32,317 bases of DNA. Origin: CAZWRN01 sp964636275 (GTDB taxonomy: Bacteria; Patescibacteriota; Microgenomatia; Daviesbacterales; UBA10151). Under the pieces are notes generated by a model. The model worked only from the letters and a program-made list of their open reading frames with translations, searched no databases and was not told where the DNA came from. Positions within the stretch are counted from its first letter, which is position 1, and each line of letters begins with the position of its first letter. This document shows, in pieces, positions 1 to 7,108 of this stretch. Location: NCBI GenBank assembly GCA_964636275.1, contig CAZWRN010000015.1, positions 1-32,317 on the forward strand, written 5' to 3'. The translations under genes and the position numbers were made by a program.

Positions 1-55
1 ACGCAATACGCAATACGCAATACGCAATACGCAATACGCAATACGCAATACGCAA
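1..55. repeat. Tandem heptamer array (acgcaat)n
   Basis: Seven perfect head-to-tail copies of ACGCAAT plus a partial eighth; the array is cut by the window edge, so its full length is unknown. A near-complementary stretch, CGTATTGCATATTGC at 82-96, follows and could fold back on the array (14 of 15 bases pair with two units). No gene is seen here. It is best read as a length-variable intergenic spacer. Confidence 0.9.
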
Positions 56-110
56 CTAAATTATAGTCGTTTTGATTGTCTCGTATTGCATATTGCTTTC
101 CTGTTATCTC

Positions 111-140
111 TTGACTTCATCTGCCACTTTTGGGCATAGT
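111..140 (+). promoter_or_regulatory. Promoter of the cohesin/dockerin gene, probably giving a leaderless mRNA
   Basis: A -35-like TTGACT (111-116) lies 18 nt before a -10-like CATAGT (135-140; TAGTAT at 137-142 is an alternative). The ATG at 148 falls where transcription should begin, and no Shine-Dalgarno sequence precedes it. The box matches are moderate. Confidence 0.45.
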
Positions 141-147
141 ATAAGTA

Positions 148-2238
148 ATGGACGCAAATTCGCCGATTAATCCAATCGTGGTCGTCAAGGGTACTGATAA
201 AAAACCTCCTTTTTTCAAACGGATCCAGGCCCCTTTTTCTAAATTGTCCTTACCAAATAAAAAGATTGCTGGAGTCTTGGTGGCATTTTTACTGGTTTTT
301 GGAGTCGGCCTGGGCGCTTTTTTGGTCCAACGTCAGACCCAGCTGCGGCCCCAAGCTAGTGCAAACGGGGTTGATTTAAGCTTGAATCCAGCGCAGGTCA
401 GTGTCTCCGCCAATCAGGAGTTTAGTCTTGATCTGACTCTCGATGCAAAGCAGGCATCGGCATCTGGTGTTCAGGCAAAACTAACTTTTGATCCATCCAA
501 ACTGCAGCTTGTAAATACCACCCTGTCAGACTATTTTTCGGTAGTGCTTTCTCCCGTCTCAACTACCCAAAATTCAGTTGAATTTGTAATCGGCACCAGC
601 ACACCAAAACCAGGTGTCGGGGTACTGGCGACGTTGACTTTTAAAGCTTTGACTGACGGGACTTCAACCATCGCTTTTGATTCGGGAAATACCATCGTCA
701 CAGTAACTGGCGTTGGGGAAAATCAGGCGGGTGATCTAACAGGCACTGAAGTAACAATTGGCAGTGCTTCAAACCCCTCAGCTGGATTTAGTCATGATCC
801 GACCGGGACGCTGGCAGATAATCTGCGAGCTTATTGGAAAATGGAGGAAACCAGTGGAAATTTGGTAGATGTGATCGGTTCAATTGCTTTAAGTCCAATT
901 GAAACTATAACTTACAATCAGACCGGAAAAGTTAATAAAGCTGTTGGTACAACAGGTGCTGGTAAGTTTCAGTGTACTGATGCTATCTGCGGAGGAGCTG
1001 CCAAATTAGAACCGGCATCAACCACTGGAATATCTTTTGGTGGCTGGGTCTATCCCAAAGCCTACGCCACAACCCAAACATATATTGTGGGAAAAGCTGC
1101 AGTTAACAACGAGAAGACCGGTTATTGGCTGATGTATGGCCCATCCGGAAATGTCAGGGTTGAGATGGGAAATTCATCTTGTACCAATGATTCAGCAATC
1201 GGATTTCAAACCGCTATTAACGCTCCTCTCAATCAATGGACTCATTTGATGGCTACAGTGACAGCCCAAAACCCGGGTATTGTTAAGATTTATAAAAATG
1301 GTTCACTGGCTTATACATCCTCTGCTTCGGCTTACTATTGTGATACTGACGGGGCTTTCTCGATTGGGGGCTCAAATGCGTCATTCCTATCCGCCAATCA
1401 CAATCAGGTGGTTGATGAAATAGGTGTTTGGGCCAGACCACTAACTGCGGCTGAAATAACAAATTTGTACAATGGCGGCCAAGGCAATACTTATCAATTA
1501 CCATCTGAGTCACAAACTCCAGAGACTTCATTGAACTTGACTAGCCGATCTCCTATCAATGTTGGACAGGAATTTGCGGTTACAGTTTTGGCCAGATCTG
1601 ATATTGAAAATTCAAATCTTTTTGTCTCAAAGATCAACTTTCCTACTGACCTACTGGAAGTAGTAAGTATTGATGATGATCTGTCTTTTATCACCAGTTG
1701 GGCAGAACAATTTTATGACAATCAAACAGGTCAGATATCATTGGTGGGAGGCGTCCCATCTCCCGGATTTAAATCCAACAATGTGGGGTCTGTGATGGCA
1801 ACTATTAATTTTAAAGCCAAAGCCCCCGGGACTGCTTTAGTTGATTTGACAACAGCATCACAGATTTTTAGCAATTCAAACAATCAAAATATTATCCAAA
1901 AGACCACCGATGCTTCGATTGTTATCACCGGGACGGCAGTTTCACCATCTCCCAATGTTTCACCTTCACCCATAGCCAGTCCCAGCGCATCTGTATCACC
2001 ATCTCCCGTCCCATCTCCATCTGAATCTTGTTCGACTATGAAAGGTGATGGAAATGCTGACTGTGTAGTCAACTTGACTGACTTATCGATCATGCTGTCC
2101 AACTTCAGTGCAACCAATCCTGTCCCAGCGGGGAAGCAATTGCTTGATTTCAATGATGACAATCGGATCAATACTTTTGATTTCTCCCGAATGGCCGACA
2201 AGCTATTTCAGCTAGGTATCATCAAACGCCGAAGTTAA
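148..2238 (+). CDS. Membrane-anchored surface protein: cohesin - LamG - cohesin - dockerin
   Basis: A 696-residue extracellular protein of a kind typical for Microgenomates. Residues 1-39 are a basic cytoplasmic tail, 40-60 one membrane helix, followed by the juncture QRQTQLRPQAS. A cohesin-type beta-sandwich spans about 74-205, a LamG/concanavalin-like domain about 219-442 (starts near AYWKMEETSG), and a second cohesin-like domain about 459-588. A Ser/Pro-rich linker covers about 592-627. The C-terminal dockerin-like pair of Ca-binding loops covers about 629-695 (GDGNADCVVNLTDLS and DFNDDNRINTFDFS). Cohesins bind dockerins in cellulosomes, so one chain carrying both could bind itself or siblings; that is inference. 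LamG domains commonly bind sugars or proteins. The ATG at 148 is chosen because the anchor begins just after it. No enzymatic domain is seen. Confidence 0.85.
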   Translation: MDANSPINPIVVVKGTDKKPPFFKRIQAPFSKLSLPNKKIAGVLVAFLLVFGVGLGAFLVQRQTQLRPQASANGVDLSLNPAQVSVSANQEFSLDLTLDAKQASASGVQAKLTFDPSKLQLVNTTLSDYFSVVLSPVSTTQNSVEFVIGTSTPKPGVGVLATLTFKALTDGTSTIAFDSGNTIVTVTGVGENQAGDLTGTEVTIGSASNPSAGFSHDPTGTLADNLRAYWKMEETSGNLVDVIGSIALSPIETITYNQTGKVNKAVGTTGAGKFQCTDAICGGAAKLEPASTTGISFGGWVYPKAYATTQTYIVGKAAVNNEKTGYWLMYGPSGNVRVEMGNSSCTNDSAIGFQTAINAPLNQWTHLMATVTAQNPGIVKIYKNGSLAYTSSASAYYCDTDGAFSIGGSNASFLSANHNQVVDEIGVWARPLTAAEITNLYNGGQGNTYQLPSESQTPETSLNLTSRSPINVGQEFAVTVLARSDIENSNLFVSKINFPTDLLEVVSIDDDLSFITSWAEQFYDNQTGQISLVGGVPSPGFKSNNVGSVMATINFKAKAPGTALVDLTTASQIFSNSNNQNIIQKTTDASIVITGTAVSPSPNVSPSPIASPSASVSPSPVPSPSESCSTMKGDGNADCVVNLTDLSIMLSNFSATNPVPAGKQLLDFNDDNRINTFDFSRMADKLFQLGIIKRRS

Positions 2239-2241
2239 TCT

Positions 2242-2270
2242 TTGCTCCCTACACTTTTTTTAGCTATAAT
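2242..2270 (+). promoter_or_regulatory. Likely promoter of tRNA-Trp
   Basis: A perfect -10 TATAAT (2265-2270) with a weak -35-like TTGCTC (2242-2247) at 17 nt spacing. It lies between the stop of the surface protein and the tRNA, whose first base is 84 nt after the -10. A later TAGAAT (2337-2342) nearer the tRNA is an alternative. Confidence 0.4.
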
Positions 2271-2353
2271 ACTTCTACATTTTGAATTTTAATTTTTGAA
2301 ATTTTGACTTTGTTTCGAATTCTCGAAATTAGGATTTAGAATTTTGTACTCAG

Positions 2354-2424
2354 AGGGGTGTCGTTCAGCGGCAGGACCTGGGTCTCCAAAACCCATGACG
2401 AGGGTTCGATTCCTTCCACCCCTG
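2354..2424 (+). tRNA. trnW: tRNA-Trp (anticodon CCA), integration site of the adjacent element
   Basis: A complete cloverleaf can be drawn by hand. Acceptor AGGGGTG (2354-2360) pairs perfectly with CACCCCT (2417-2423). The D arm is 2363-2377. The anticodon stem TGGGT/ACCCA encloses loop CTCCAAA with anticodon CCA at 2386-2388. The T arm is 2400-2416 with loop TTCGATT. The discriminator base is G2424, as expected for tRNA-Trp, and the CCA end is not encoded. The convergent recombinase gene reads through the antisense of this tRNA to a stop at 2365, which marks it as the likely attachment site of the element to its right. Confidence 0.96.
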
Positions 2425-3615
2425 CACATTTTGTTCTTTGAGGCGTAATGCTACTATATCAAACCCAGTTTGGAACGTTGGAATAACCTTTCCGTCTTTC
2501 AATTTGAGGTTCGAAAATACAAAATTTAGGAATTCTTGTCTTTCTCCTCTAGTAGCTTTGGTTTCATAAATTTCACGGCCTTTTTGGCTCAGTTCGAAAA
2601 TATTTATTCCTAACTTTCTATAATCGATATCTGCTTTAACATGTTGGTTTTTTGCTTCCACTATTTCATCTACTTCTGTCTCATACTGTTCTTTCTTTTT
2701 CTCATATTGCTCCTTTGTAATCACTCCATCTACCCTATCGTCATAAATAATACTCAATCTCTTTTCAATTTTGAGTAGACGTATATCTAAATCTTTCAGT
2801 GTAGACTCATGATATTCAGTCTCATCCTTGTGAGCTTCTTTTAAGGCTTTTCTTACCCATTCAAGCAGTCTTGGATTGTCTATTCGTACTTGATCTAGAA
2901 TTTCTATAATTTGCGCTTGTATAGCTTCCTCACGGGTATATCTTTTTTGGCTACAATTGCCGCCAAATTTTGTACAGTGGTAATAAGAATGTCCTTTTTG
3001 ACTTTCGGCAGTTACAGATTTTCCGCAATCTCCGCAAGTAATTAAACCTCCTCCAAATAAAAAATCATGGTGTCTGAATTTACCTGCTTTGATTTTTCTA
3101 TTAAGTCTGTCTTGAACTGAGTAAAAAAGTTCTTTCGATACCATCGGAGGATGTTTACCGCTTTTATATAGCTTGTTATTCCAAATGAATTCACCACAAT
3201 AAAAAGGATCTGTTAAAAGGTTGTGCAATTCACTTATATATAATTGTTTTCCATCTTTAGATTTCCATCCATCTGTGAAAAGTTCTTTTGCTAAAGTTCG
3301 AAGTGTATAATTTCCCGTATTAAATAATTCAAATGCTTTGGGGATAAAAATTGAAGCAGGACTTTCTTGATCAATTACCCAGATTTTATGCCCCATGTCT
3401 CCAAGAGTTTTATATCCTCTTTTATGACTACCAGCATACCACCCCTGTTCTGACTTCTCGTTTAAACCCTTTCTTGTTTCCTCTGATAAGTTGTTTGAAT
3501 ACTGCCGAGCAACAGCAACATAAATATCTAACATGAATTTCTCATGCGATTTTGAATCTTTATGTAAGACTAGCGACTGTTTAGCAAAATGTAATTTTGG
3601 GCTAGAGTTGTCCAT
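2365..3615 (-). CDS. Large serine recombinase, C-terminal part (recombinase domain, zinc ribbon, coiled coil)
   Basis: This 416-residue frame is the larger piece of a site-specific serine recombinase that integrates and excises the element. It carries the end of the resolvase domain, a recombinase (DNA-binding) domain with SEQGWYAGSHKRGYKTLG, a zinc ribbon (ITCGDCGKS ... YYHCTKFGGNCSQKR), a long charged coiled coil (roughly residues 265-325) and a C-terminal tail. The last 19 residues are translated from the antisense strand of tRNA-Trp. It lacks the catalytic serine, which lies in the neighbouring frame (3602-3907). The two frames overlap by 14 nt, and an ATG in this frame (3615) sits just before the TAG of the other. 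Either the gene is broken by a one-base frameshift, or the two parts are made by +1 frameshifting or re-initiation. Confidence 0.85.
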   Translation of the reverse strand: MDNSSPKLHFAKQSLVLHKDSKSHEKFMLDIYVAVARQYSNNLSEETRKGLNEKSEQGWYAGSHKRGYKTLGDMGHKIWVIDQESPASIFIPKAFELFNTGNYTLRTLAKELFTDGWKSKDGKQLYISELHNLLTDPFYCGEFIWNNKLYKSGKHPPMVSKELFYSVQDRLNRKIKAGKFRHHDFLFGGGLITCGDCGKSVTAESQKGHSYYHCTKFGGNCSQKRYTREEAIQAQIIEILDQVRIDNPRLLEWVRKALKEAHKDETEYHESTLKDLDIRLLKIEKRLSIIYDDRVDGVITKEQYEKKKEQYETEVDEIVEAKNQHVKADIDYRKLGINIFELSQKGREIYETKATRGERQEFLNFVFSNLKLKDGKVIPTFQTGFDIVALRLKEQNVQGWKESNPRHGFWRPRSCR

Positions 3616-3907
3616 TTAACCAGTTATCCAGTTTAACTGCGTCCTGAAAATTTCTTGTTATACGATCTACTTTTTCACACACAAGATGTTTAATTATTTG
3701 ATTATCTTTTAGAAATCCTAACATTTCTAAAAACTTTTTTCTTTCTTGGCGCCCACTAGCCGATTCCGGAACAATAAATTCTCTAATTATTTTGAGGTTG
3801 TTTTTTTGGGAATAATCACGAAGCATTTTTAATTGAGCATCTAAAGAGTACCCTTCTTCAGCTTGTTCTTTTGTACTTACTCTTGCCCAAATTATTCCTT
3901 GTTCCAT
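3602..3907 (-). CDS. Large serine recombinase, N-terminal catalytic part
   Basis: A 101-residue frame holding most of the resolvase/invertase catalytic domain. It shows the active-site motif ARVSTKEQA with the nucleophile serine at residue 11, then GYSLDAQLKML and EKVDRITRNFQDAVKLDNWL, which matches the helix region just before the domain continues in other large serine recombinases. It stops at CTC-TAG, while the rest of the domain continues one frame over in 2365-3615. Joined by a +1 shift the product would be about 510 residues, normal for the family. Only the joined protein should be active. Natural frameshift mutation, sequencing error and programmed +1 shift (stop codon in slippery context CTC TAG C) cannot be told apart here. 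Confidence 0.85.
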   Translation of the reverse strand: MEQGIIWARVSTKEQAEEGYSLDAQLKMLRDYSQKNNLKIIREFIVPESASGRQERKKFLEMLGFLKDNQIIKHLVCEKVDRITRNFQDAVKLDNWLNGQL

Positions 3908-3908
3908 T

Positions 3909-4133
3909 TTATTTTTTCCTTTCTTTATCTAAATCTTTTTTTAATACATTTTCAATTGGGACGACTGGACTATTTCCGAACTTGTGCCTATTTTCTACTT
4001 CTTGCATCAAATCTACTAATCCAATTAAGGAATAAGCCAGGGTACTTAAATACTGCTTATCGAGTTCTAAATTAAACTCTTCTTTTAAAATAATGTCTAG
4101 TTCTAGGATGATGGATTTATCAATCTTCATCAT
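3909..4133 (-). CDS. Small hypothetical protein of the integrated element
   Basis: A product of about 74 residues starting MMKIDKSIILELDIIL. A start further upstream is possible, but a Shine-Dalgarno GGGAGG lies just ahead of this ATG pair, which decides the start. The gene overlaps the end of the primase-helicase (stop at 4120) by 14 nt, so it is translationally coupled to it, and it ends immediately before the recombinase start. The protein is mainly helical and charged with no recognised domain. Its place between replication and integration genes would fit an excisionase or accessory factor, but nothing in the sequence proves this. Confidence 0.6.
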   Translation of the reverse strand: MMKIDKSIILELDIILKEEFNLELDKQYLSTLAYSLIGLVDLMQEVENRHKFGNSPVVPIENVLKKDLDKERKK

Positions 4134-6069
4134 TATCCTCCCTATCACCTTCATCAAGATAATTTAATTCTGTTTGAGTTAACTTTTCATCGCTTACCCC
4201 ACTGGTCGTTTCACTATTGTTTTGAAAAGAAAAAGTAGTGAATTGAGGGGTGGGGTAAATCAACATTTTTCTTTTGTCACCCTGATCTGCTTCCTGCACA
4301 ATTAATCCGGCAGTTTCTAGTAATGGCAAAACCTGTTGCCTTAATTGCCAGTCAGGTAAAAATCGGTTATAAACTGTATAGTGTTTTTGGGCTATATCCT
4401 GTTTACTTAAACCTATCCTTGTTATTGATAGCCCTTCTGAGGTTAGGTTCTTCAAACCATACAACGGAATAATGACATCCTTAAAAAGATTCAAAACATA
4501 CGGGGGTAAATTTAACTCTTGGCTTTCTGATATTAAATCCCATATTTTAAATGCTTCCTCAATATCTTGTTCAATTGCAATTATTTGTGAATCCTTTCGA
4601 TCTCTGAACCACAAATTAATTAGTGCGAAAATTTTAGTTAGGTTCATTATTCTTGAAATATCTCTTTGATGTCTGGGTTTCAATTTTTTAAACCTGCCAA
4701 AAAATTTCTCAACTATCGTTTTCGGGTTTGAAATTATAACTGAAGTAATATGTTCCTGTTTTATGGCTCGAATTCTTAGTTTTAATAAATTCCTCTCTTT
4801 ATCATCTTCGAGCCTATTTAAATAGTCTTCATAATTCGAGCTTTTTTCAATTTTAGCTATAATTGATTCTCTAAGCTTCTCTTGGCTTAGTTCAGGCGAT
4901 AAAAGCATGAATCGAGTTGATTCTTGTTCATCAAAATTTAAAGAAGCTGTGCAAAAAATAACTGTCGGGTAACCAATCATTGCAACTGTTTTTGTTCTAT
5001 TTCCACCTTTTTGGCTTTTATCAGTAATTTTTGAGTATATTATTTTTTCGTCATGAGATAAAAGAGATCTTAGTCTTTCCAATAGGGCACTATTTGGTTG
5101 ATCCAAGAAGATAATAATTTTTCTAGATAAGTCTACTTTTATTAAATTATTTTCTTTATCATATTCTCCTTGTTCATGATAAAACGCAGTCGGAGAACAG
5201 TTTCCTAATTTGATTAAATCTTCATTAGGAAACAAAGTTGATACTTCTAGAGGTATATATGATTTTCCGCTTGAGGATGGAGCATTAAAAGAAATATTAA
5301 ACTGAGCATCATCTGTATAAGCTGAAATCTGTGCTAAAAAAGTAAGTAATTTGTTAGTATCATCTCGTTTTATGGTTGATCCTAATATCTCTATTATTTG
5401 ACTGGAAGATAAAGGCTTAAATTTGGAAATATCAATAGCTGTTTTTTCAATCTTATTATCAATTTGTAAATTGTCAGCTTTCTCTTTTTGTACTTTTTCT
5501 CCATTTTTACAAAGTTTTATGAATTGTTCTCTAGTGTAACCTAATCTAAAATAGTCACCAATATCCTTGCATCTTTCTACTTCTGGAAGATGAACTATAC
5601 AAACTTCTATCCCCACAGTTGATAACATATTTGCAACTCTGAGAGCGTGTTTTTTACCCATAGAATCATTATCAAAACATATGTAAACTTTTTTGTCTTT
5701 TAAATAAGGAACTAATCTTTCTGTAAAACTGGTTACACCCCCAGTCGTGAGTCCAGGTAGCTTAAGTGATATTAATGTTAGTGCGTCCAATTCTCCTTCG
5801 GTTAAAACAACTTGTTTATATTTAGAAAGCAAATTGTGCGGATAAAGTGTTATAAAACTTCCTTCTGGATAAAGGTATTTATTTGAACCTTTATAAAACG
5901 GTAACTTTCTTTTCTTTTCATAAATTACATTTCCTTCAGGATCAAAATATGGGATATAGAGAAAGTTTGAATCGAAATGGATTTTATATTTTTTCCAGGT
6001 ATCGGCAGGTATTTGATGATTAATTTCCAAGAAACTGATCCACATATCATCTGTCATAGTTATATTCAT
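4120..6069 (-). CDS. Primase-helicase: Toprim domain plus P-loop ATPase
   Basis: A 649-residue replication protein of the element. An N-terminal primase-like region leads into a Toprim fold: VVLTEGELDAL with E91/E93 and CFDNDSMGKKHA with D133-N-D135, the metal-binding acidic residues of DnaG-type primases. A second half holds a P-loop ATPase: Walker A APSSSGKS near residue 265, a hydrophobic strand ending in FLDQP near 315 as Walker B, and VIFCTASLNFDEQESTRF as a possible sensor/Arg-finger region. The C-terminus resembles a winged-helix segment (LSKQDIAQKHYTVYNRFLPDW) with an acidic tail. The CHC2 zinc finger that such primases normally carry at their N-terminus is encoded by the separate upstream gene, whose stop is 2 nt from this ATG. 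Bacteriophage and satellite primase-helicases have this layout; the role in autonomous replication is inferred. Confidence 0.82.
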   Translation of the reverse strand: MNITMTDDMWISFLEINHQIPADTWKKYKIHFDSNFLYIPYFDPEGNVIYEKKRKLPFYKGSNKYLYPEGSFITLYPHNLLSKYKQVVLTEGELDALTLISLKLPGLTTGGVTSFTERLVPYLKDKKVYICFDNDSMGKKHALRVANMLSTVGIEVCIVHLPEVERCKDIGDYFRLGYTREQFIKLCKNGEKVQKEKADNLQIDNKIEKTAIDISKFKPLSSSQIIEILGSTIKRDDTNKLLTFLAQISAYTDDAQFNISFNAPSSSGKSYIPLEVSTLFPNEDLIKLGNCSPTAFYHEQGEYDKENNLIKVDLSRKIIIFLDQPNSALLERLRSLLSHDEKIIYSKITDKSQKGGNRTKTVAMIGYPTVIFCTASLNFDEQESTRFMLLSPELSQEKLRESIIAKIEKSSNYEDYLNRLEDDKERNLLKLRIRAIKQEHITSVIISNPKTIVEKFFGRFKKLKPRHQRDISRIMNLTKIFALINLWFRDRKDSQIIAIEQDIEEAFKIWDLISESQELNLPPYVLNLFKDVIIPLYGLKNLTSEGLSITRIGLSKQDIAQKHYTVYNRFLPDWQLRQQVLPLLETAGLIVQEADQGDKRKMLIYPTPQFTTFSFQNNSETTSGVSDEKLTQTELNYLDEGDREDNDED

Positions 6070-6071
6070 CG

Positions 6072-6320
6072 TTAAATGCCCTCCAAAATATCACACGCCT
6101 GTTTAAATGTGTAACTAAATTTATTCATAACAAAATCAATCGCATTTCCATGAGCCCCACAACCAAAACAATGGTAGGAATTGTTTTTATATATAAATAA
6201 AGAGGGTGTTTTTTCAAAATGAAATTGACAAATTGTGCGTTTTTTGTCCCCAATTTTGGCGATTGGAGTCTTAATAAACACGGAAAAATCTTTTTCTCTT
6301 AAATTTTGTATCTTTGACAT
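6072..6320 (-). CDS. Stand-alone CHC2 zinc-finger subunit of a split primase
   Basis: A protein of about 82 residues consisting only of the DnaG zinc-binding domain: CQFHFEKTPSLF, then YHCFGCGAHGNAIDFVM, which keeps the C-x2-H and C-x2-C zinc ligands and the EKTPS signature. This domain recognises the template during primer synthesis. It stops 2 nt before the Toprim-helicase gene, so the two are co-translated and likely act together as a split primase. The ATG at 6320 is chosen; a TTG at 6347 would add nine residues but has no ribosome binding site. Phased repeats that could be an origin or operator lie just upstream. Confidence 0.85.
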   Translation of the reverse strand: MSKIQNLREKDFSVFIKTPIAKIGDKKRTICQFHFEKTPSLFIYKNNSYHCFGCGAHGNAIDFVMNKFSYTFKQACDILEGI

Positions 6321-6364
6321 AAAGCTATTTTCTAATCCTTCTAGCAAAATGTCATTTTTTCTGG

Positions 6365-6434
6365 GTGAATTATTTGAGGCTAAAATCCCAAAATTTTAAT
6401 TTGCTGGTGAATTTTTTTGGGTCTTAAGTGAATT
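6365..6434. repeat. Three helically phased GTGAATT repeats (candidate iterons or operator)
   Basis: GTGAATT occurs at 6365, 6407 and 6428 in one orientation, with start-to-start spacing of 42 and 21 bp (four and two helical turns). An inverted pair CCCAAAA (6387-6393) / TTTTGGG (6415-6421) lies among them. The block sits upstream of the primase genes in an AT-rich gap. Such arrangements bind replication initiators or repressors; the function here is inferred. Confidence 0.4.
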
Positions 6435-6464
6435 ATTCTACCTAAATATTAGAATTTAGTTTCA

Positions 6465-7010
6465 TTAACTGGGGAAATATACTAACTGATAAAAAGACTC
6501 CCTTTCGAAGCCAGAGGCTTTTTTAGTATTTATAGAAAATCCACCTCTTTTTATTTTTTTTAAAAGATTCTTCTTTAAATGTTTACAGGATTTTGAAGGA
6601 ATTTTCTTAGTAAGATCAGTGATTGTATGCGGCTTTAAATCTGAAAGAATTTCAAGAAGTTTTTTTTCTTTTTTACCTAACATAGATGTTTTTTTTATTA
6701 AATTGATTTGTTTTACTATTTGTCCTTTTTTAATCTTTAAGTTATTTGATTTAAAGTTTTGAGTATCAGCACTTAACTCTTTATCCTTTTTCTCTTTTTG
6801 AATGTTTTGAATTTGTATTCCATAAAGCTCCATCTTTAAATCATGTTCTTCCTGTTCTCTAAGTTCTCTTCGAATTTCTTTTTGCTCCTGAACTACAGTT
6901 TTTTTGCGTCCTAAATCATCAAACCCCCAATCTGCTAGTTTGGTTTCTTGGGCTTTAATTTCATTAATAAATTCTGTACTAAGGGATGTTAATTGTTGTT
7001 TTTTGCTCAT
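6465..7010 (-). CDS. Charged, helical, possibly DNA-binding protein of the element
   Basis: A 181-residue hypothetical protein. Residues about 35-90 are very rich in Lys and Glu and should form a coiled coil (QEQKEIRRELREQEEHDLKM). The C-terminal 70 residues (from KKEKKLLEILSDLKPHTITD) have the helix-turn-helix/wing rhythm of a small winged-helix domain, with TITDLTKKIPSKSCKHL as the possible recognition helices. It is transcribed from its own extended -10 promoter (7090-7095) through a 70-nt leader that can fold in two exclusive ways and hide its ribosome binding site. It lies between the terminase-like and primase genes, the position of regulators or initiator helpers in small phages and satellites; that role is a guess. 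Confidence 0.6.
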   Translation of the reverse strand: MSKKQQLTSLSTEFINEIKAQETKLADWGFDDLGRKKTVVQEQKEIRRELREQEEHDLKMELYGIQIQNIQKEKKDKELSADTQNFKSNNLKIKKGQIVKQINLIKKTSMLGKKEKKLLEILSDLKPHTITDLTKKIPSKSCKHLKKNLLKKIKRGGFSINTKKASGFERESFYQLVYFPS

Positions 7011-7098
7011 AAAAATAGCCCCCTGTGGACGAACACAAGAGGCTATCTTTCATACTTAAGTATAAACTGTTCGTCCAGTTATATTCGAGATTATAGCA
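7011..7098 (-). promoter_or_regulatory. Extended -10 promoter and two-state leader controlling 6465-7010
   Basis: On the minus strand an extended -10 (TGC then TATAAT at 7095-7090) predicts a start near 7083. The leader then contains TGGACGAACA (7077-7068), a palindrome ATACTTAAGTAT (7063-7052), and a 13-bp hairpin (arms 7046-7034 and 7027-7015, six-base loop TTCGTC). The 3' arm of this hairpin contains the Shine-Dalgarno AGGGGG and is followed by a short T run and the ATG. TGGACGAACA is a perfect 10-base complement of TGTTCGTCCA (7035-7026), which is the hairpin loop plus both arm tops, so the two pairings exclude each other. This looks like a transcription/translation switch; the trigger is unknown. 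Confidence 0.55.
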
Positions 7099-7108
7099 GA
7101 GCTTAGAA

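Noticed and set aside
2313..2329. Inverted repeat TTTCGA/TCGAAA before tRNA-Trp as a terminator of the surface-protein gene.
   Set aside because: Short arms, AT-rich, no following T run; probably chance in AT-rich DNA.
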